DNA of 64,000 nt, taken from NCBI RefSeq assembly GCF_900115015.1, contig NZ_FOUZ01000004.1, positions 1 to 64,000 on the forward strand, in the 5' to 3' direction. The notes beneath the pieces were generated by a model. That model was not told the DNA's origin. It did not search any database and saw only the letters and a list, made by a program, of their open reading frames with translations. The position numbers and the translations under genes were made by a program. Source of the DNA: Algoriella xinjiangensis (GTDB taxonomy: Bacteria > Bacteroidota > Bacteroidia > Flavobacteriales > Weeksellaceae). This document shows positions 15,761 to 24,427 of the stretch, piece after piece (positions within the stretch are counted from its first letter, which is position 1; each line of letters opens with the position of its first letter).

Positions 15761-16087
15761 ATGTTTGAAATTTATCAAGACAAAGCAGGTGAATTTAGAT
15801 TTCGCTTAAAAGCTAAAAATGGACAAAATATACTTGCAAGCGAAGGTTACAAGCAAAAGGCAAGTTGCGAAAATGGAATAGAATCGGTTCGTAAAAACTC
15901 GCAAGATGAATCTAAATTTGAATTAAAAGAAGGTGCTTCTGGAAAATGGAGTTTTAATTTAAAAGCGACAAATGGTCAAGTAATAGGAACAAGCCAATCT
16001 TATGAAACAGAATCTGGTGCTAAAAACGGGATTTTGTCTGTAAAAACAAATGCGCCCGATGCAGTTGTAAAAGAAATTGAGGAATAA
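15761..16087 (+). CDS. YegP family protein (two DUF1508 repeats)
   Basis: A small soluble protein of 108 residues made of two repeats of about 48 residues, FEIYQDKAGEFRFRLKAKNGQNILASEGY... and FELKEGASGKWSFNLKATNGQVIGTSQSY.... Each contains the W/F-R-F-x-L-K-A-x-N-G-Q motif of DUF1508/YegP. The structure is a beta-alpha repeat, and the molecular role is not known in the family. Often highly expressed. The gene stands alone and is followed by a perfect hairpin without a T-tract (16110-16131). Confidence 0.9.
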   Translation: MFEIYQDKAGEFRFRLKAKNGQNILASEGYKQKASCENGIESVRKNSQDESKFELKEGASGKWSFNLKATNGQVIGTSQSYETESGAKNGILSVKTNAPDAVVKEIEE

Positions 16088-16109
16088 CCAAACCTCTATA
16101 AAAAGCTGA

Positions 16110-16131
16110 AGCCTTGGATAAATCCAAGGCT
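16110..16131. other. Perfect hairpin without T-tract
   Basis: AGCCTTGGAT-AA-ATCCAAGGCT, a 10-bp stem between the convergent yegP-like and dps-like genes. Neither strand has a T-run next to the stem, so it is not a standard intrinsic terminator. It may act with Rho or protect an mRNA 3' end. The following stretch to 16180 is strikingly poor in G. Confidence 0.45.
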
Positions 16132-16195
16132 CAACCTAATTAACACTAATATGAATTAACACTAAAAACTTATGAAGTAAAATAATGTTCAAAAA

Positions 16196-16660
16196 TTATC
16201 TAAGATGCGATCTAAGCATCCAGGCAGTTTTTTGATGTTGTTCTAATAAACCAACTAGGAAATCCGAAGTTGATATATCATGAAACGCTTCAATTTCTAC
16301 TACAGCTTCTGACAAAAAGTCAATAATAACTTCGTGATCGTGTAGCAAATCAGCAATAAAACTCAAACTATCTTTGTTTTCTGTTTTACGCTCTTCCGAC
16401 AAATGAGCTAACTGCATATACTCTTTCATCGTTGCAGGTGCATAAACGTCTTTTTGACGAATTTTCTCTGCGACATCATCTATAACAATTTGTAATTCGT
16501 TATACAATGATTCGAAATATACATGGATAGTTTGGAAATCTGGTCCCTCAACATTCCAATGTGCATTTCTTGTTTTTAAATATAAAATGTGTTCATCAGC
16601 CAATAATTTAATTAAAATATCAGCAATTTTTCCTTTGTTTTCTGGCGATAATAATTTCAT
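16196..16660 (-). CDS. Dps family ferritin-like DNA-protection protein
   Basis: 154 residues, forming dodecamers that oxidise and store iron and protect DNA under oxidative stress. The ferroxidase ligands are in place: H34 in AHWNVEGPDF, H46 in TIHVYFE, D61 and E65 in DDVAEKIRQ. Full family length. A -7 element TAAATTTG lies about 47 nt upstream on the same strand (16714-16707). Single gene. Oxidative-stress control is expected from the family but no OxyR site was identified. Confidence 0.92.
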   Translation of the reverse strand: MKLLSPENKGKIADILIKLLADEHILYLKTRNAHWNVEGPDFQTIHVYFESLYNELQIVIDDVAEKIRQKDVYAPATMKEYMQLAHLSEERKTENKDSLSFIADLLHDHEVIIDFLSEAVVEIEAFHDISTSDFLVGLLEQHQKTAWMLRSHLR

Positions 16661-16910
16661 CTTTTTAAAATTTTATTTAGTACTTATTTGATTAACTTTA
16701 CTAAAGCAAATTTAAGACCATAAATCTCAGGTGTAATAGATTTTTTAAATTAAAAACTTATTACTTTATAATTAAAAACTATAGAACGACTCTTTTATCA
16801 ATTTTAATCTGTATTCATAGAAAACAGAATTATTGTTTTTGATAAGGCAAATTTATAGTAGTTTTTTCAATAAAAGACACATTTAAACGTTAAAAATTAA
16901 TTAAATTTCT

Positions 16911-17453
16911 ATGAGAAAAGCTGTTTTATTTATCATTTCATTAACCCTTAGCACGATAGCTTTTGGTCAAATTAATCAAAATCAAAACCTTACAAACAAT
17001 TGGCGTTTTGGTGGAGGACTAGGTCTTTCGTTTGGAAATGACAGTTATTTTGGATTTAATATTTCGCCAAGTATTGGATACATGGTTTCGACTAATTTAG
17101 AAGTTGGAGGAATTGCAGGTTATCAACATTTGAGCAACAATTATTACAAGCGTAATTTATTTAATGTTGGTCCTTATATTAACTTTTTTCCAATAGAAAA
17201 TATTTTTGTTCGCGCAAATTACGTTTACTACACCGGAAAAGAGACATATAGAACCAAAAATTTACAATACGAAACCATTTCTGAAAGCTATAATGTAGAA
17301 GAATCTGCTTTGTGGTTAGGTGCTGGTTACCAAACTAGCGGTCCTATTAAATTTCAGGTTGGTGCAATGTATAATGTTTTATATAAAGACAATGATACTG
17401 GTATATTTTCTTCAGGATTTCAGCCATTTATGGGCGTTTCTGTAGGATTATAA
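16911..17453 (+). CDS. Small outer-membrane beta-barrel protein
   Basis: 180 residues, signal peptide 1-19 (AFGQ). The rest alternates hydrophobic and polar residues with many aromatics and glycines (WRFGGGLGLSFGNDSYFGFNISPSIGYM, GPYINFFPIENIFVRANYVYY, WLGAGYQTSGP), the pattern of an eight-stranded OmpA/OmpW-like barrel, ending in GVSVGL. Substrate or role is not evident. Monocistronic, with a bidirectional terminator after it. Confidence 0.8.
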   Translation: MRKAVLFIISLTLSTIAFGQINQNQNLTNNWRFGGGLGLSFGNDSYFGFNISPSIGYMVSTNLEVGGIAGYQHLSNNYYKRNLFNVGPYINFFPIENIFVRANYVYYTGKETYRTKNLQYETISESYNVEESALWLGAGYQTSGPIKFQVGAMYNVLYKDNDTGIFSSGFQPFMGVSVGL

Positions 17454-17458
17454 GAATT

Positions 17459-17489
17459 AAAAAAGCATCTCAAATGAGATGCTTTTTTG
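17459..17489. terminator. Bidirectional terminator, barrel gene / uvrA
   Basis: AAAAAAGCATCTCA-AA-TGAGATGCTTTTTT between convergent genes. Confidence 0.8.
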
Positions 17490-17519
17490 TTATTCTATAT
17501 TAATTTATAAAAATATAAA

Positions 17520-20345
17520 TTACTTTAATTCTGCTTTTAAAAATTTTCCTGTCACACTTTTCGGATTATTTGCAATTTCTTCTGGCGTACCTTCAGCTAC
17601 AATTTTTCCACCTTTATTTCCACCATCAGGACCAATATCAATTACATAATCTGCTAGTTTAATCACATCTAAATTATGCTCAATAATAATCACAGTATTT
17701 CCAAATTCAATAATTTTATTGATAACTTTCATCAACACATTTACATCTTCAAAATGCAAACCTGTAGTTGGTTCATCTAAAATATAAATTGTTTTTCCAG
17801 TTTGTTTCTTCGCTAATTCTGTTGCTAATTTTACACGTTGCGCTTCTCCTCCACTCAATGTTGTCGATTGCTGACCAAGTGTAATATAGCCCAAACCAAC
17901 ATCTTGCAACATTTTTACATATCGATAGATTTTCGGAATTGCCTCAAAAAACTCAACCGCTTCATTCACGGTCATTTCTAACACATCCGAAATAGATTTT
18001 CCTTTAAAACGAATTTCCAATGTTTCGCGATTAAAACGTTTTCCATTACATGTTTCACATTCAACATGAATATCTGGTAAAAAATTCATTTCAATTACGC
18101 GCAAACCTCCACCTTGGCACGTTTCACAACGACCACCTTTCACATTAAACGAAAAACGACCTGGTTTGTAACCTCTAATTTTAGCTTCGGGTAAATTTGT
18201 AAATAACGAACGAATATCCGAGAAAATTCCCGTGTAAGTTGCAGGATTTGAACGTGGTGTACGACCAATTGGCGACTGATCAACTTCTATCACTTTATCT
18301 AAATGCTCTAAACCTTCTAACTTTTTATAAGGCATCGGATCTTTTTCCGCTCTAAAAAAGTGTTGATTCAGAATTCTATACAACGTCTCATTAATCAAGG
18401 TCGATTTTCCGCTTCCAGAAACTCCAGAAACTACAACTAATTCGCCTAAAGGAATTGTTAGATTAACATTTTTTAAATTATTACCAGAAGCTCCAGTTAA
18501 TTTCAAAACGTTTCCATTCCCTTTTCTACGCTCGGTTGGAATTTCAATTGCTAATTGATTATTTAAATATTTTGAGGTTAATGTATCCGATTTCAACATC
18601 ATTTCAGGAACTCCTTCCCAAACAATTTGTCCTCCGTTTTTACCTGCTTTTGGTCCAACATCAATCACATAATCTGCCTCTAAAATCATATCTCTATCAT
18701 GCTCAACCACTAAAACTGAGTTTCCGATATCGCGTAATTTTTTTAGAGAATCAATCAATCTAACATTGTCGCGTTGATGTAAACCAATACTTGGCTCATC
18801 TAAAATATACAACACATTTACCAATTGCGAACCGATTTGAGTCGCTAAACGAATACGCTGCGCCTCGCCACCAGAAAGGGTTTTAGATGATCGATTAAGG
18901 CTTAAATAATCCAATCCAACATCCAACAAAAATGATAAACGTGTATAAATTTCTTTTAAAATTTCGTGTGCAATTATTTGTTGATTAGATGTCATCGAAA
19001 TTGGTGCATCTTCGATCCATTTTTGCAACGATTTTAAATCTAATTCGGCAACTTCGCCAATATTTTTATTATCAATTCGAAAGAAAAGAGATTCTTTATT
19101 TAGACGTTTTCCTTCACAAGTTGGACAAACAATTTTCTTTCCGAATTTCTTTCCTATAGTTGTAGAAGAAGGATTATTTTTATCTTCCATAATTTCAGAT
19201 AAAAACTCATTTAATCCTTCAAAATCGATTTTATATGTTTTTTTGACTGATGCAAATTTAAGGTCAACATTCAATGTTTCCTTCAAACCATTCATCACAT
19301 CATCAATCAATTCTTGTGGTAATTTTTTGAATGGCGTTTTTACATCAACCGAATATTTTACAAAAATAGTTTCGAGCTGTTTTTCTATTCGAGAAGAACT
19401 TTTTAGTGTTTCAAATAATTCTTCTAAATTATCAAACAACGATTTATTTTTATCTTGAAATAATTTATCATTATTCACCACTTTTAATTCGCCCAAACCT
19501 GTACAAGTTGGACAAGCACCTTTTGGCGAATTAAACGAAAACGTATTTGGCTCGGGCAATGCATACGAAACACCCGTCGCTGCACACATTAGCGAACGAG
19601 AAAAGAAACGAGTTTCATTGGTTTCGTAATCCAAAATCATTGTAATTCCGTTTCCTTGATGCATGGCTTGATCTATACTTGATCGCAAACGTTGATCCGT
19701 AATTTTATCATTTAAAATCACTTTATCCACCAACAATTCTATATCATGTGTTTTGTATCGATCCAGCATCATACCTGGCGCAATGTCTTGCAATTCGCCA
19801 TCAATACGCATTTGTAGAAATCCTTTTTTAGAATATGTTACAAATATTTCGCGGTAATGACCCTTACGAGATCGTACAATTGGTGATAAAATAGCGATTT
19901 TTTTTCCTTCGTATTGTGTTCGAATCAACTCGATAATTTGATCATCTGTATAGGCAACCATTTTTTCGTTGGTTTCAATCGAATAAGCCGTAGAAGCGCG
20001 CGCAAAAAGTAAGCGCAAAAAATCGTAGATTTCTGTAATTGTACCAACTGTAGAACGTGGATTTTTATTGGTTGTTTTTTGCTCAATTGCAATAACAGGC
20101 GACAAACCATCAATTTTATCAACATCTGGACGCTCTAAACCACCCAAAAATTGACGTGCGTACGACGAAAAAGTTTCGATATAACGACGTTGTCCTTCTG
20201 CATAAATTGTATCAAAAGCCAACGACGATTTTCCACTTCCACTCAATCCTGTGATTACAACAAGCTCATTACGGGGAATCTTAACATCAATATTTTTCAG
20301 ATTGTGTTCTCTTGCTCCGTAAATCTCTATAAAATCTTTGTTCAT
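17520..20345 (-). CDS. uvrA: Excinuclease ABC subunit A (UvrA)
   Basis: DNA damage-recognition ATPase of nucleotide excision repair, 941 residues. Two ABC modules: Walker [15 protein letters not shown] near 31 and [14 protein letters not shown] in the second half; signatures [16 protein letters not shown] and [16 protein letters not shown]; zinc modules CPTC/CEGK and CETCQGGG...CETCNGKRF. The start was set at 20345 ([18 protein letters not shown]), the normal UvrA beginning. A frame extending to 20387 adds 14 unrelated hydrophobic residues and runs past the -7 element TATTTTTG at 20372-20365. Complete and unremarkable otherwise. Confidence 0.97.
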   Translation of the reverse strand: MNKDFIEIYGAREHNLKNIDVKIPRNELVVITGLSGSGKSSLAFDTIYAEGQRRYIETFSSYARQFLGGLERPDVDKIDGLSPVIAIEQKTTNKNPRSTVGTITEIYDFLRLLFARASTAYSIETNEKMVAYTDDQIIELIRTQYEGKKIAILSPIVRSRKGHYREIFVTYSKKGFLQMRIDGELQDIAPGMMLDRYKTHDIELLVDKVILNDKITDQRLRSSIDQAMHQGNGITMILDYETNETRFFSRSLMCAATGVSYALPEPNTFSFNSPKGACPTCTGLGELKVVNNDKLFQDKNKSLFDNLEELFETLKSSSRIEKQLETIFVKYSVDVKTPFKKLPQELIDDVMNGLKETLNVDLKFASVKKTYKIDFEGLNEFLSEIMEDKNNPSSTTIGKKFGKKIVCPTCEGKRLNKESLFFRIDNKNIGEVAELDLKSLQKWIEDAPISMTSNQQIIAHEILKEIYTRLSFLLDVGLDYLSLNRSSKTLSGGEAQRIRLATQIGSQLVNVLYILDEPSIGLHQRDNVRLIDSLKKLRDIGNSVLVVEHDRDMILEADYVIDVGPKAGKNGGQIVWEGVPEMMLKSDTLTSKYLNNQLAIEIPTERRKGNGNVLKLTGASGNNLKNVNLTIPLGELVVVSGVSGSGKSTLINETLYRILNQHFFRAEKDPMPYKKLEGLEHLDKVIEVDQSPIGRTPRSNPATYTGIFSDIRSLFTNLPEAKIRGYKPGRFSFNVKGGRCETCQGGGLRVIEMNFLPDIHVECETCNGKRFNRETLEIRFKGKSISDVLEMTVNEAVEFFEAIPKIYRYVKMLQDVGLGYITLGQQSTTLSGGEAQRVKLATELAKKQTGKTIYILDEPTTGLHFEDVNVLMKVINKIIEFGNTVIIIEHNLDVIKLADYVIDIGPDGGNKGGKIVAEGTPEEIANNPKSVTGKFLKAELK

Positions 20346-20364
20346 GTTTGTTTGTAAGAAGTTG

Positions 20365-20372
20365 CAAAAATA
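20365..20372 (-). promoter_or_regulatory. uvrA -7 element
   Basis: Minus strand TATTTTTG, 19 nt before the uvrA ATG at 20345. It supports that start over the upstream ATG at 20387. No -33 TTTG was seen. Confidence 0.4.
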
Positions 20373-20519
20373 CAAAAAAAGCCACATTTAAGTCATAATG
20401 ACTATTTATTATTTTGATATTTGCTTCTTTTACAGCTTTTTGAATGTTAAAATATTTATAGATTTTTTTGTCGGATTTATAAAATGTAGAATTCTTTAAA
20501 TATTCTAATTCGTGAAAAT

Positions 20520-21557
20520 TTACTTTTTAAGAATTGGAATATAAATTCGTGAAATTAACTTTACACTATCCGTTTCTTTAGGATCATTTAGCATAACTTC
20601 TAATTGTTTTGTATCTAAAGCTAACTTTTTAGATTTTGCATAAACAATCATTCTATCTACAGTTTGCTGACGTTTTGAGCGCGGACCAAGATGCAAAGAC
20701 AACAAATATTGTCCGCCCGGAACGGTTACTTTTTTCATTTCTTTTTGTAGAGGTAAATCTTCGATTAACTGAATTCCTGCAAAAAAAGTTGTGCGATCTT
20801 TCTCTTTATCAAATTCTGTAAAATAAATATATGGAAAACCTAAATCGAAATCTAATCCGCCTTCTTCTTGGTTAATTAATGATTTATAAATCGTTTCGAA
20901 AGCACCATCAACTTTATCCATCACATCAGTTTCTGCTAATTTAGATTGTTTGCGAATGGCTAATAAATTTGTTTTTCCTAATTCTACAATACGATATTCT
21001 CCGTAATTTAATTTTCCTTCTTTTTTATCTTTATCCAATCTGATTTTTACTTGTTGATTTAAGTTACTCATCGATTCTTCGAACTTCGTTTTCGGATTCT
21101 TAAAAAAAGCAAAATAACGATAGAAATAAGGAATTTCTTGGCTCAAATATTTCAATTTAGCTACTGTTTTACCATTTTCTTTTTGGTCAAATTTCACATT
21201 AAGACTGTCCATTTTTTCCCAACCATCATACTTAATCGTATAATTTATAAAACGATTTACAGAAAAATTATCAATTGTAAATTTACCCGACGCAACCGAT
21301 GCATTGTCAGAATCCCAAGCTACAAAGCTTTTTTCATCTTCTTGCGGATCAGAAAACTTTTTGACCGTCAACGAATCTGCTTTCGTAAATTCTTCCCATT
21401 TAGAAAATCTACGAAGATTATAAAATTCATCGTACACCAAACCAACTGGCGCATCAAATTCGTAATCAAAATCCTCATCAAAACGACTTGGTAAAATAAT
21501 TGGAGTTAACACAAGAAGTGCTATTATAACGACTAAAAAAAGATTTATTTGTTTCAT
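20520..21557 (-). CDS. Membrane-anchored SRPBCC / GyrI-like domain protein
   Basis: 345 residues. One N-terminal membrane segment (5-22) is followed by an SRPBCC (START-like) ligand-binding domain, about 30-175, recognisable from FDAPVGLVYDEFYNLRRFSKWEEFT. A second module (about 180-345) resembles a GyrI/AraC-effector-binding fold (YRIVELGKTNLLAIRKQSK ... GGQYLLSLHLGP). Together this is a common Bacteroidota architecture of unknown ligand. Probably periplasm-facing and anchored. Monocistronic. Function not known. Confidence 0.75.
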   Translation of the reverse strand: MKQINLFLVVIIALLVLTPIILPSRFDEDFDYEFDAPVGLVYDEFYNLRRFSKWEEFTKADSLTVKKFSDPQEDEKSFVAWDSDNASVASGKFTIDNFSVNRFINYTIKYDGWEKMDSLNVKFDQKENGKTVAKLKYLSQEIPYFYRYFAFFKNPKTKFEESMSNLNQQVKIRLDKDKKEGKLNYGEYRIVELGKTNLLAIRKQSKLAETDVMDKVDGAFETIYKSLINQEEGGLDFDLGFPYIYFTEFDKEKDRTTFFAGIQLIEDLPLQKEMKKVTVPGGQYLLSLHLGPRSKRQQTVDRMIVYAKSKKLALDTKQLEVMLNDPKETDSVKLISRIYIPILKK

Positions 21558-21635
21558 TTACAAAATTGAAAGTACAAAAATAAAAATACTTTATCGGAGA
21601 TTCTGTATTTCTTAAAATTAATATCTAAAAAAGAT

Positions 21636-21643
21636 TATATTTG
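21636..21643 (+). promoter_or_regulatory. -7 element of the DUF937 gene
   Basis: TATATTTG, 22 nt before the ATG at 21666. No -33 TTTG at normal spacing. Confidence 0.4.
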
Positions 21644-21665
21644 ATTTAAATATTAATTTAAACTT

Positions 21666-22259
21666 ATGGACTTTACAAATTTAATTCAAGGAGCTATTGG
21701 TCAACAAATTATTGGTTCTGCTGCAAGTCATTTAGGTATCAACGAATCGCAAGCGCAAACTGCTGTTTCTGCTGCTGTTCCTTTTTTGTTATCAGCTTTA
21801 AATAAAAATGCTCAAAACGGTGGTGCTGACGGAATTGCTTCTGCTTTAGGTCAACACGATGGGAGTATTTTAGATAATCTTTCTGGATTTTTAGGACAAG
21901 GTGGAAATCAACAAGATGGTTTAGGAATTTTAGGTCATGTTTTGGGTAATAAACAACAAAATGTAGAAGCTGCTATTTCTCAAGAATCTGGTTTGAATAT
22001 GGGACAAGTAACGCAAATTTTAGTTTTAGTTGCGCCTATTGTAATGGGATATTTAGGAAAACAAAAACAAACAGAAGGATTAGATTCTAACGGAATTACT
22101 GGTTTATTAGGTGGATTAGTTGGAGGTTCTTCGGCATCAACTGCAAATCAAGGTGGAATTAACTTAGGTGGTTTCGAAAAATTACTAGACCAAGACGGAG
22201 ACGGACAATTGGGTATTGGTGATGCAATGGGATTATTAGGAGGTTTCTTCAAAAAATAA
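21666..22259 (+). CDS. DUF937 protein with C-terminal calcium-loop motif
   Basis: 197 residues, no signal peptide. The DUF937 domain spans about 1-140 and is rich in Gly, Gln, Asn and Ala (GAIGQQIIGSAASHLGINESQAQTAV; INESQAQT is typical). A Gly/Ser/Gln linker follows. The C-terminus holds DQDGDGQLGIGD (175-186), a canonical 12-residue EF-hand/dockerin-type calcium loop, then GLLGGFFKK. DUF937 proteins are common in environmental bacteria with no firm function. A plus-side hairpin terminator follows. Confidence 0.8.
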   Translation: MDFTNLIQGAIGQQIIGSAASHLGINESQAQTAVSAAVPFLLSALNKNAQNGGADGIASALGQHDGSILDNLSGFLGQGGNQQDGLGILGHVLGNKQQNVEAAISQESGLNMGQVTQILVLVAPIVMGYLGKQKQTEGLDSNGITGLLGGLVGGSSASTANQGGINLGGFEKLLDQDGDGQLGIGDAMGLLGGFFKK

Positions 22260-22287
22260 GACAATACTTTATTTAAATACAAAATTA

Positions 22288-22318
22288 GAAGGCAGGAAAA
22301 TTTTCCTGCTTTTTTTTG
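22288..22318 (+). terminator. Terminator after the DUF937 gene
   Basis: GCAGGAAAA-TTTTCCTGC followed by eight Ts. Only 4 bp separate it from the convergent response-regulator stop. Confidence 0.75.
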
Positions 22319-22322
22319 GTTT

Positions 22323-23006
22323 TTATTTTGACAAAGGCAAATCAATTTTGAATCCAACTCCTCTTATAGATTCAAACTTTACACGTTCGTCCAATGTAAA
22401 ATATTTGCGTAAACGTGTCATAAAAACATCTAAACTTCGTCCCATAAAATAATCATTTTCGCCCCAAATAGTTTCTAAAATTTCTTTTCTTGTGACCAAT
22501 TTATGATTATGAAGAATAAAATATTCTAACAATTCTACTTCTTTTTCGGTTAATTGAAATTCTTTTTCATCAAACGATAAACGCATTTGATTCCGGTTAA
22601 AATTATAATTTCCAATCCTTACAATTTCTTCTAAAATAGATTGATTTCTTTTCAAAATATTTTTTATTCGCAAAACTAATTCTTCAGGATCGCAAGGTTT
22701 TGTAATATAATCTTCGCCGCCTAATTTCAGACCTAAAACCCGATCAAAACTTTGACCTTTCGCCGTTAAAAATAAATAAGGAATATTGAGCTGATTTTTT
22801 AATTGATTGGCTAAAGTAAATCCATCAATTTGAGGCATCATAACATCTAAAATCAATAATTTTGAAGTTTCTAATACTGCTAAATCGTCCAGAAATTTTT
22901 GTGGATGATCAAACCAAATAACTTCAAAATCAGAAAATTCGAGATATTGTTTTAAAACCATTCCCAAATCTTGATCGTCTTCTACTAATATTAATTTAGT
23001 TTTCAT
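22323..23006 (-). CDS. OmpR/PhoB family response regulator
   Basis: 227 residues. Receiver domain 1-120 with acidic pocket E9/D10/D11, phosphoacceptor D54 in LILDVMMPQIDG, T/S switch FLTAKG and conserved Lys in ITKPCDPEE. C-terminal winged helix (about 130-225) with FQLTEKEVELLEYFILHNHKLVTRKEIL and SLDVFMTRLRKYF, the OmpR/PhoB DNA-binding domain. Its start overlaps the end of the histidine kinase gene by 11 bp, so the pair is co-translated. It probably binds the three 11-bp-phased TTAACC repeats at 24356-24383, upstream of the divergent barrel gene. Confidence 0.93.
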   Translation of the reverse strand: MKTKLILVEDDQDLGMVLKQYLEFSDFEVIWFDHPQKFLDDLAVLETSKLLILDVMMPQIDGFTLANQLKNQLNIPYLFLTAKGQSFDRVLGLKLGGEDYITKPCDPEELVLRIKNILKRNQSILEEIVRIGNYNFNRNQMRLSFDEKEFQLTEKEVELLEYFILHNHKLVTRKEILETIWGENDYFMGRSLDVFMTRLRKYFTLDERVKFESIRGVGFKIDLPLSK

Positions 23007-24318
23007 TTGGAATTTCTATTTTAAATTCGACACCTTTTTCTAGCTTATTTTGCACTGTAATTGCACCATTATAACGCGCTACACAATTTTTAACCAAATA
23101 TAAACCAACACCCAAACCGTTTACATTTTGATTAATTTGACGATCTACGCGATAATATTTATCAAAAACATGAGGCAAATCTTTAGCAGGAATTCCAATT
23201 CCGTTGTCAATAAAATTTAACGCAATTTGTTTTTGAAACTTAAAATCTAATTCAATTTTAGATGCGCCATATTTTACTGAATTTTCTATTAAATTTTGAA
23301 ATATCAACTTAAAATCGTGTGTTTCTAACTTCAAATTATATTCAAAAATTGTTTTAACTTGTATTTCTATTGTTGGATACAATGATTTTGTTTGCTGAAT
23401 AATTTCATTCAAAACAGACTCATTTAATAATTCATTCGAACTTTCTTCATTCAAAAAAATAGATTCGACTGTGTTTTCTAATCGATGAATTTGACGACTC
23501 ATTATTTCTTTCGTTTCGGAATTCTGAATTTGTTGCAAAGCAAATTTCATCGTTGTAATTGGCGTGTTCAATTCATGTGCAATAGAGTCTATTGTTAAAT
23601 GTAATTGATTAATTTTTTCTTCTTGTTTAGAGAGATTTTGCATACTTTTCCAATATAAAAAGATAATCAACGCAACAATTAATAAGCTAATTACAATAAG
23701 CGGAATGATTTTCTTGAGTACTAAAAACTGAATATTAATCAATTCAAAATCGGATTTTGAACGGATTTTATATTTATGTCTTTGACTTTTATCTATTCCT
23801 AAATCCGAATCTTTTTCATTACTAATATCATCAGACGACCAAACACCCAAATTTACATTAACTGGATTTTTAATTTCGGATGAAGATTCGTAAACAATCA
23901 TCGGCGAATCGGGCAATAATTCTTTCTTATTAATTTCATCAAAAACCGAATAAATCTCTGTTTTCAAAGCTATTTTAAAACCGTTTTCTTTGGAATATTC
24001 GTTTAATAATGAATCTATAATAGGCGTTAATCGTTTATGATTCATAATCAATTTATCACTAATTACTTGCAATTCGCTGTATTTCAAAGCCTTATTATGA
24101 TTGAGTTTTTTAAAATAATCCAACACTTTATTATCCGTTTCGTCAGTTTCATTTTTCTCCATCTGCTGCATCACTTTCATTGCAATATCTGTAGCAGATT
24201 TTTTTAAATCTTTTTCTTCTAAACGATACGAATTAAAGATATAATAACCTTGTAATGCAATTAAAATCAACAATACAAAAGCAAACAAAATAGAATAATA
24301 TTTTTTCTGATGATTCAT
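22996..24318 (-). CDS. Sensor histidine kinase
   Basis: 440 residues from the ATG at 24318 (MNHQKKYYS). A TTG two codons further upstream is less likely. Two membrane segments (about 9-27 and 203-223) enclose a periplasmic sensor region of about 175 residues with no recognised ligand domain. The HisKA box is SIAHELNTPITTMKF with H248. The ATPase domain has NLIENSVKYGA (N box), DNGIGIPAKDLPHVFDKYYR (G1/F) and GLGVGLYLVK (G2). Inner membrane. Partner of the overlapping response regulator. The stimulus is not apparent from sequence. Confidence 0.92.
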   Translation of the reverse strand: MNHQKKYYSILFAFVLLILIALQGYYIFNSYRLEEKDLKKSATDIAMKVMQQMEKNETDETDNKVLDYFKKLNHNKALKYSELQVISDKLIMNHKRLTPIIDSLLNEYSKENGFKIALKTEIYSVFDEINKKELLPDSPMIVYESSSEIKNPVNVNLGVWSSDDISNEKDSDLGIDKSQRHKYKIRSKSDFELINIQFLVLKKIIPLIVISLLIVALIIFLYWKSMQNLSKQEEKINQLHLTIDSIAHELNTPITTMKFALQQIQNSETKEIMSRQIHRLENTVESIFLNEESSNELLNESVLNEIIQQTKSLYPTIEIQVKTIFEYNLKLETHDFKLIFQNLIENSVKYGASKIELDFKFQKQIALNFIDNGIGIPAKDLPHVFDKYYRVDRQINQNVNGLGVGLYLVKNCVARYNGAITVQNKLEKGVEFKIEIPNEN

Positions 24319-24355
24319 ATTCAAAAATACATTGTTTTTCTACACAAATTTCACA

Positions 24356-24383
24356 TTAACCAATCGTTAACCGTTCATTAACC
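24356..24383. promoter_or_regulatory. Three 11-bp-phased TTAACC direct repeats
   Basis: TTAACC at 24356, 24367 and 24378, exactly 11 bp apart. This is the periodicity bound by OmpR/PhoB-type dimers on one DNA face. The array ends 21 bp before an imperfect -7 (GAGCTTTG, 24405-24412) of the downstream barrel gene, thus covering its -33 region as an activator would. Binding by the adjacent response regulator is inference. Confidence 0.55.
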
Positions 24384-24427
24384 AACTTCAAAGCCATTTA
24401 AATTGAGCTTTGTAAAAAACAATAACG

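Noticed and set aside
20346-20387. N-terminal extension of UvrA as a signal peptide
   Set aside because: The 14 extra hydrophobic residues precede the standard UvrA start and overlap the promoter. UvrA is cytoplasmic.
24322-24329. TATTTTTG as promoter of the histidine kinase gene
   Set aside because: It lies 4 nt before the chosen ATG with no -33. It might give a leaderless mRNA, but as the gene is probably regulated and the motif is AT-rich, I did not count it.
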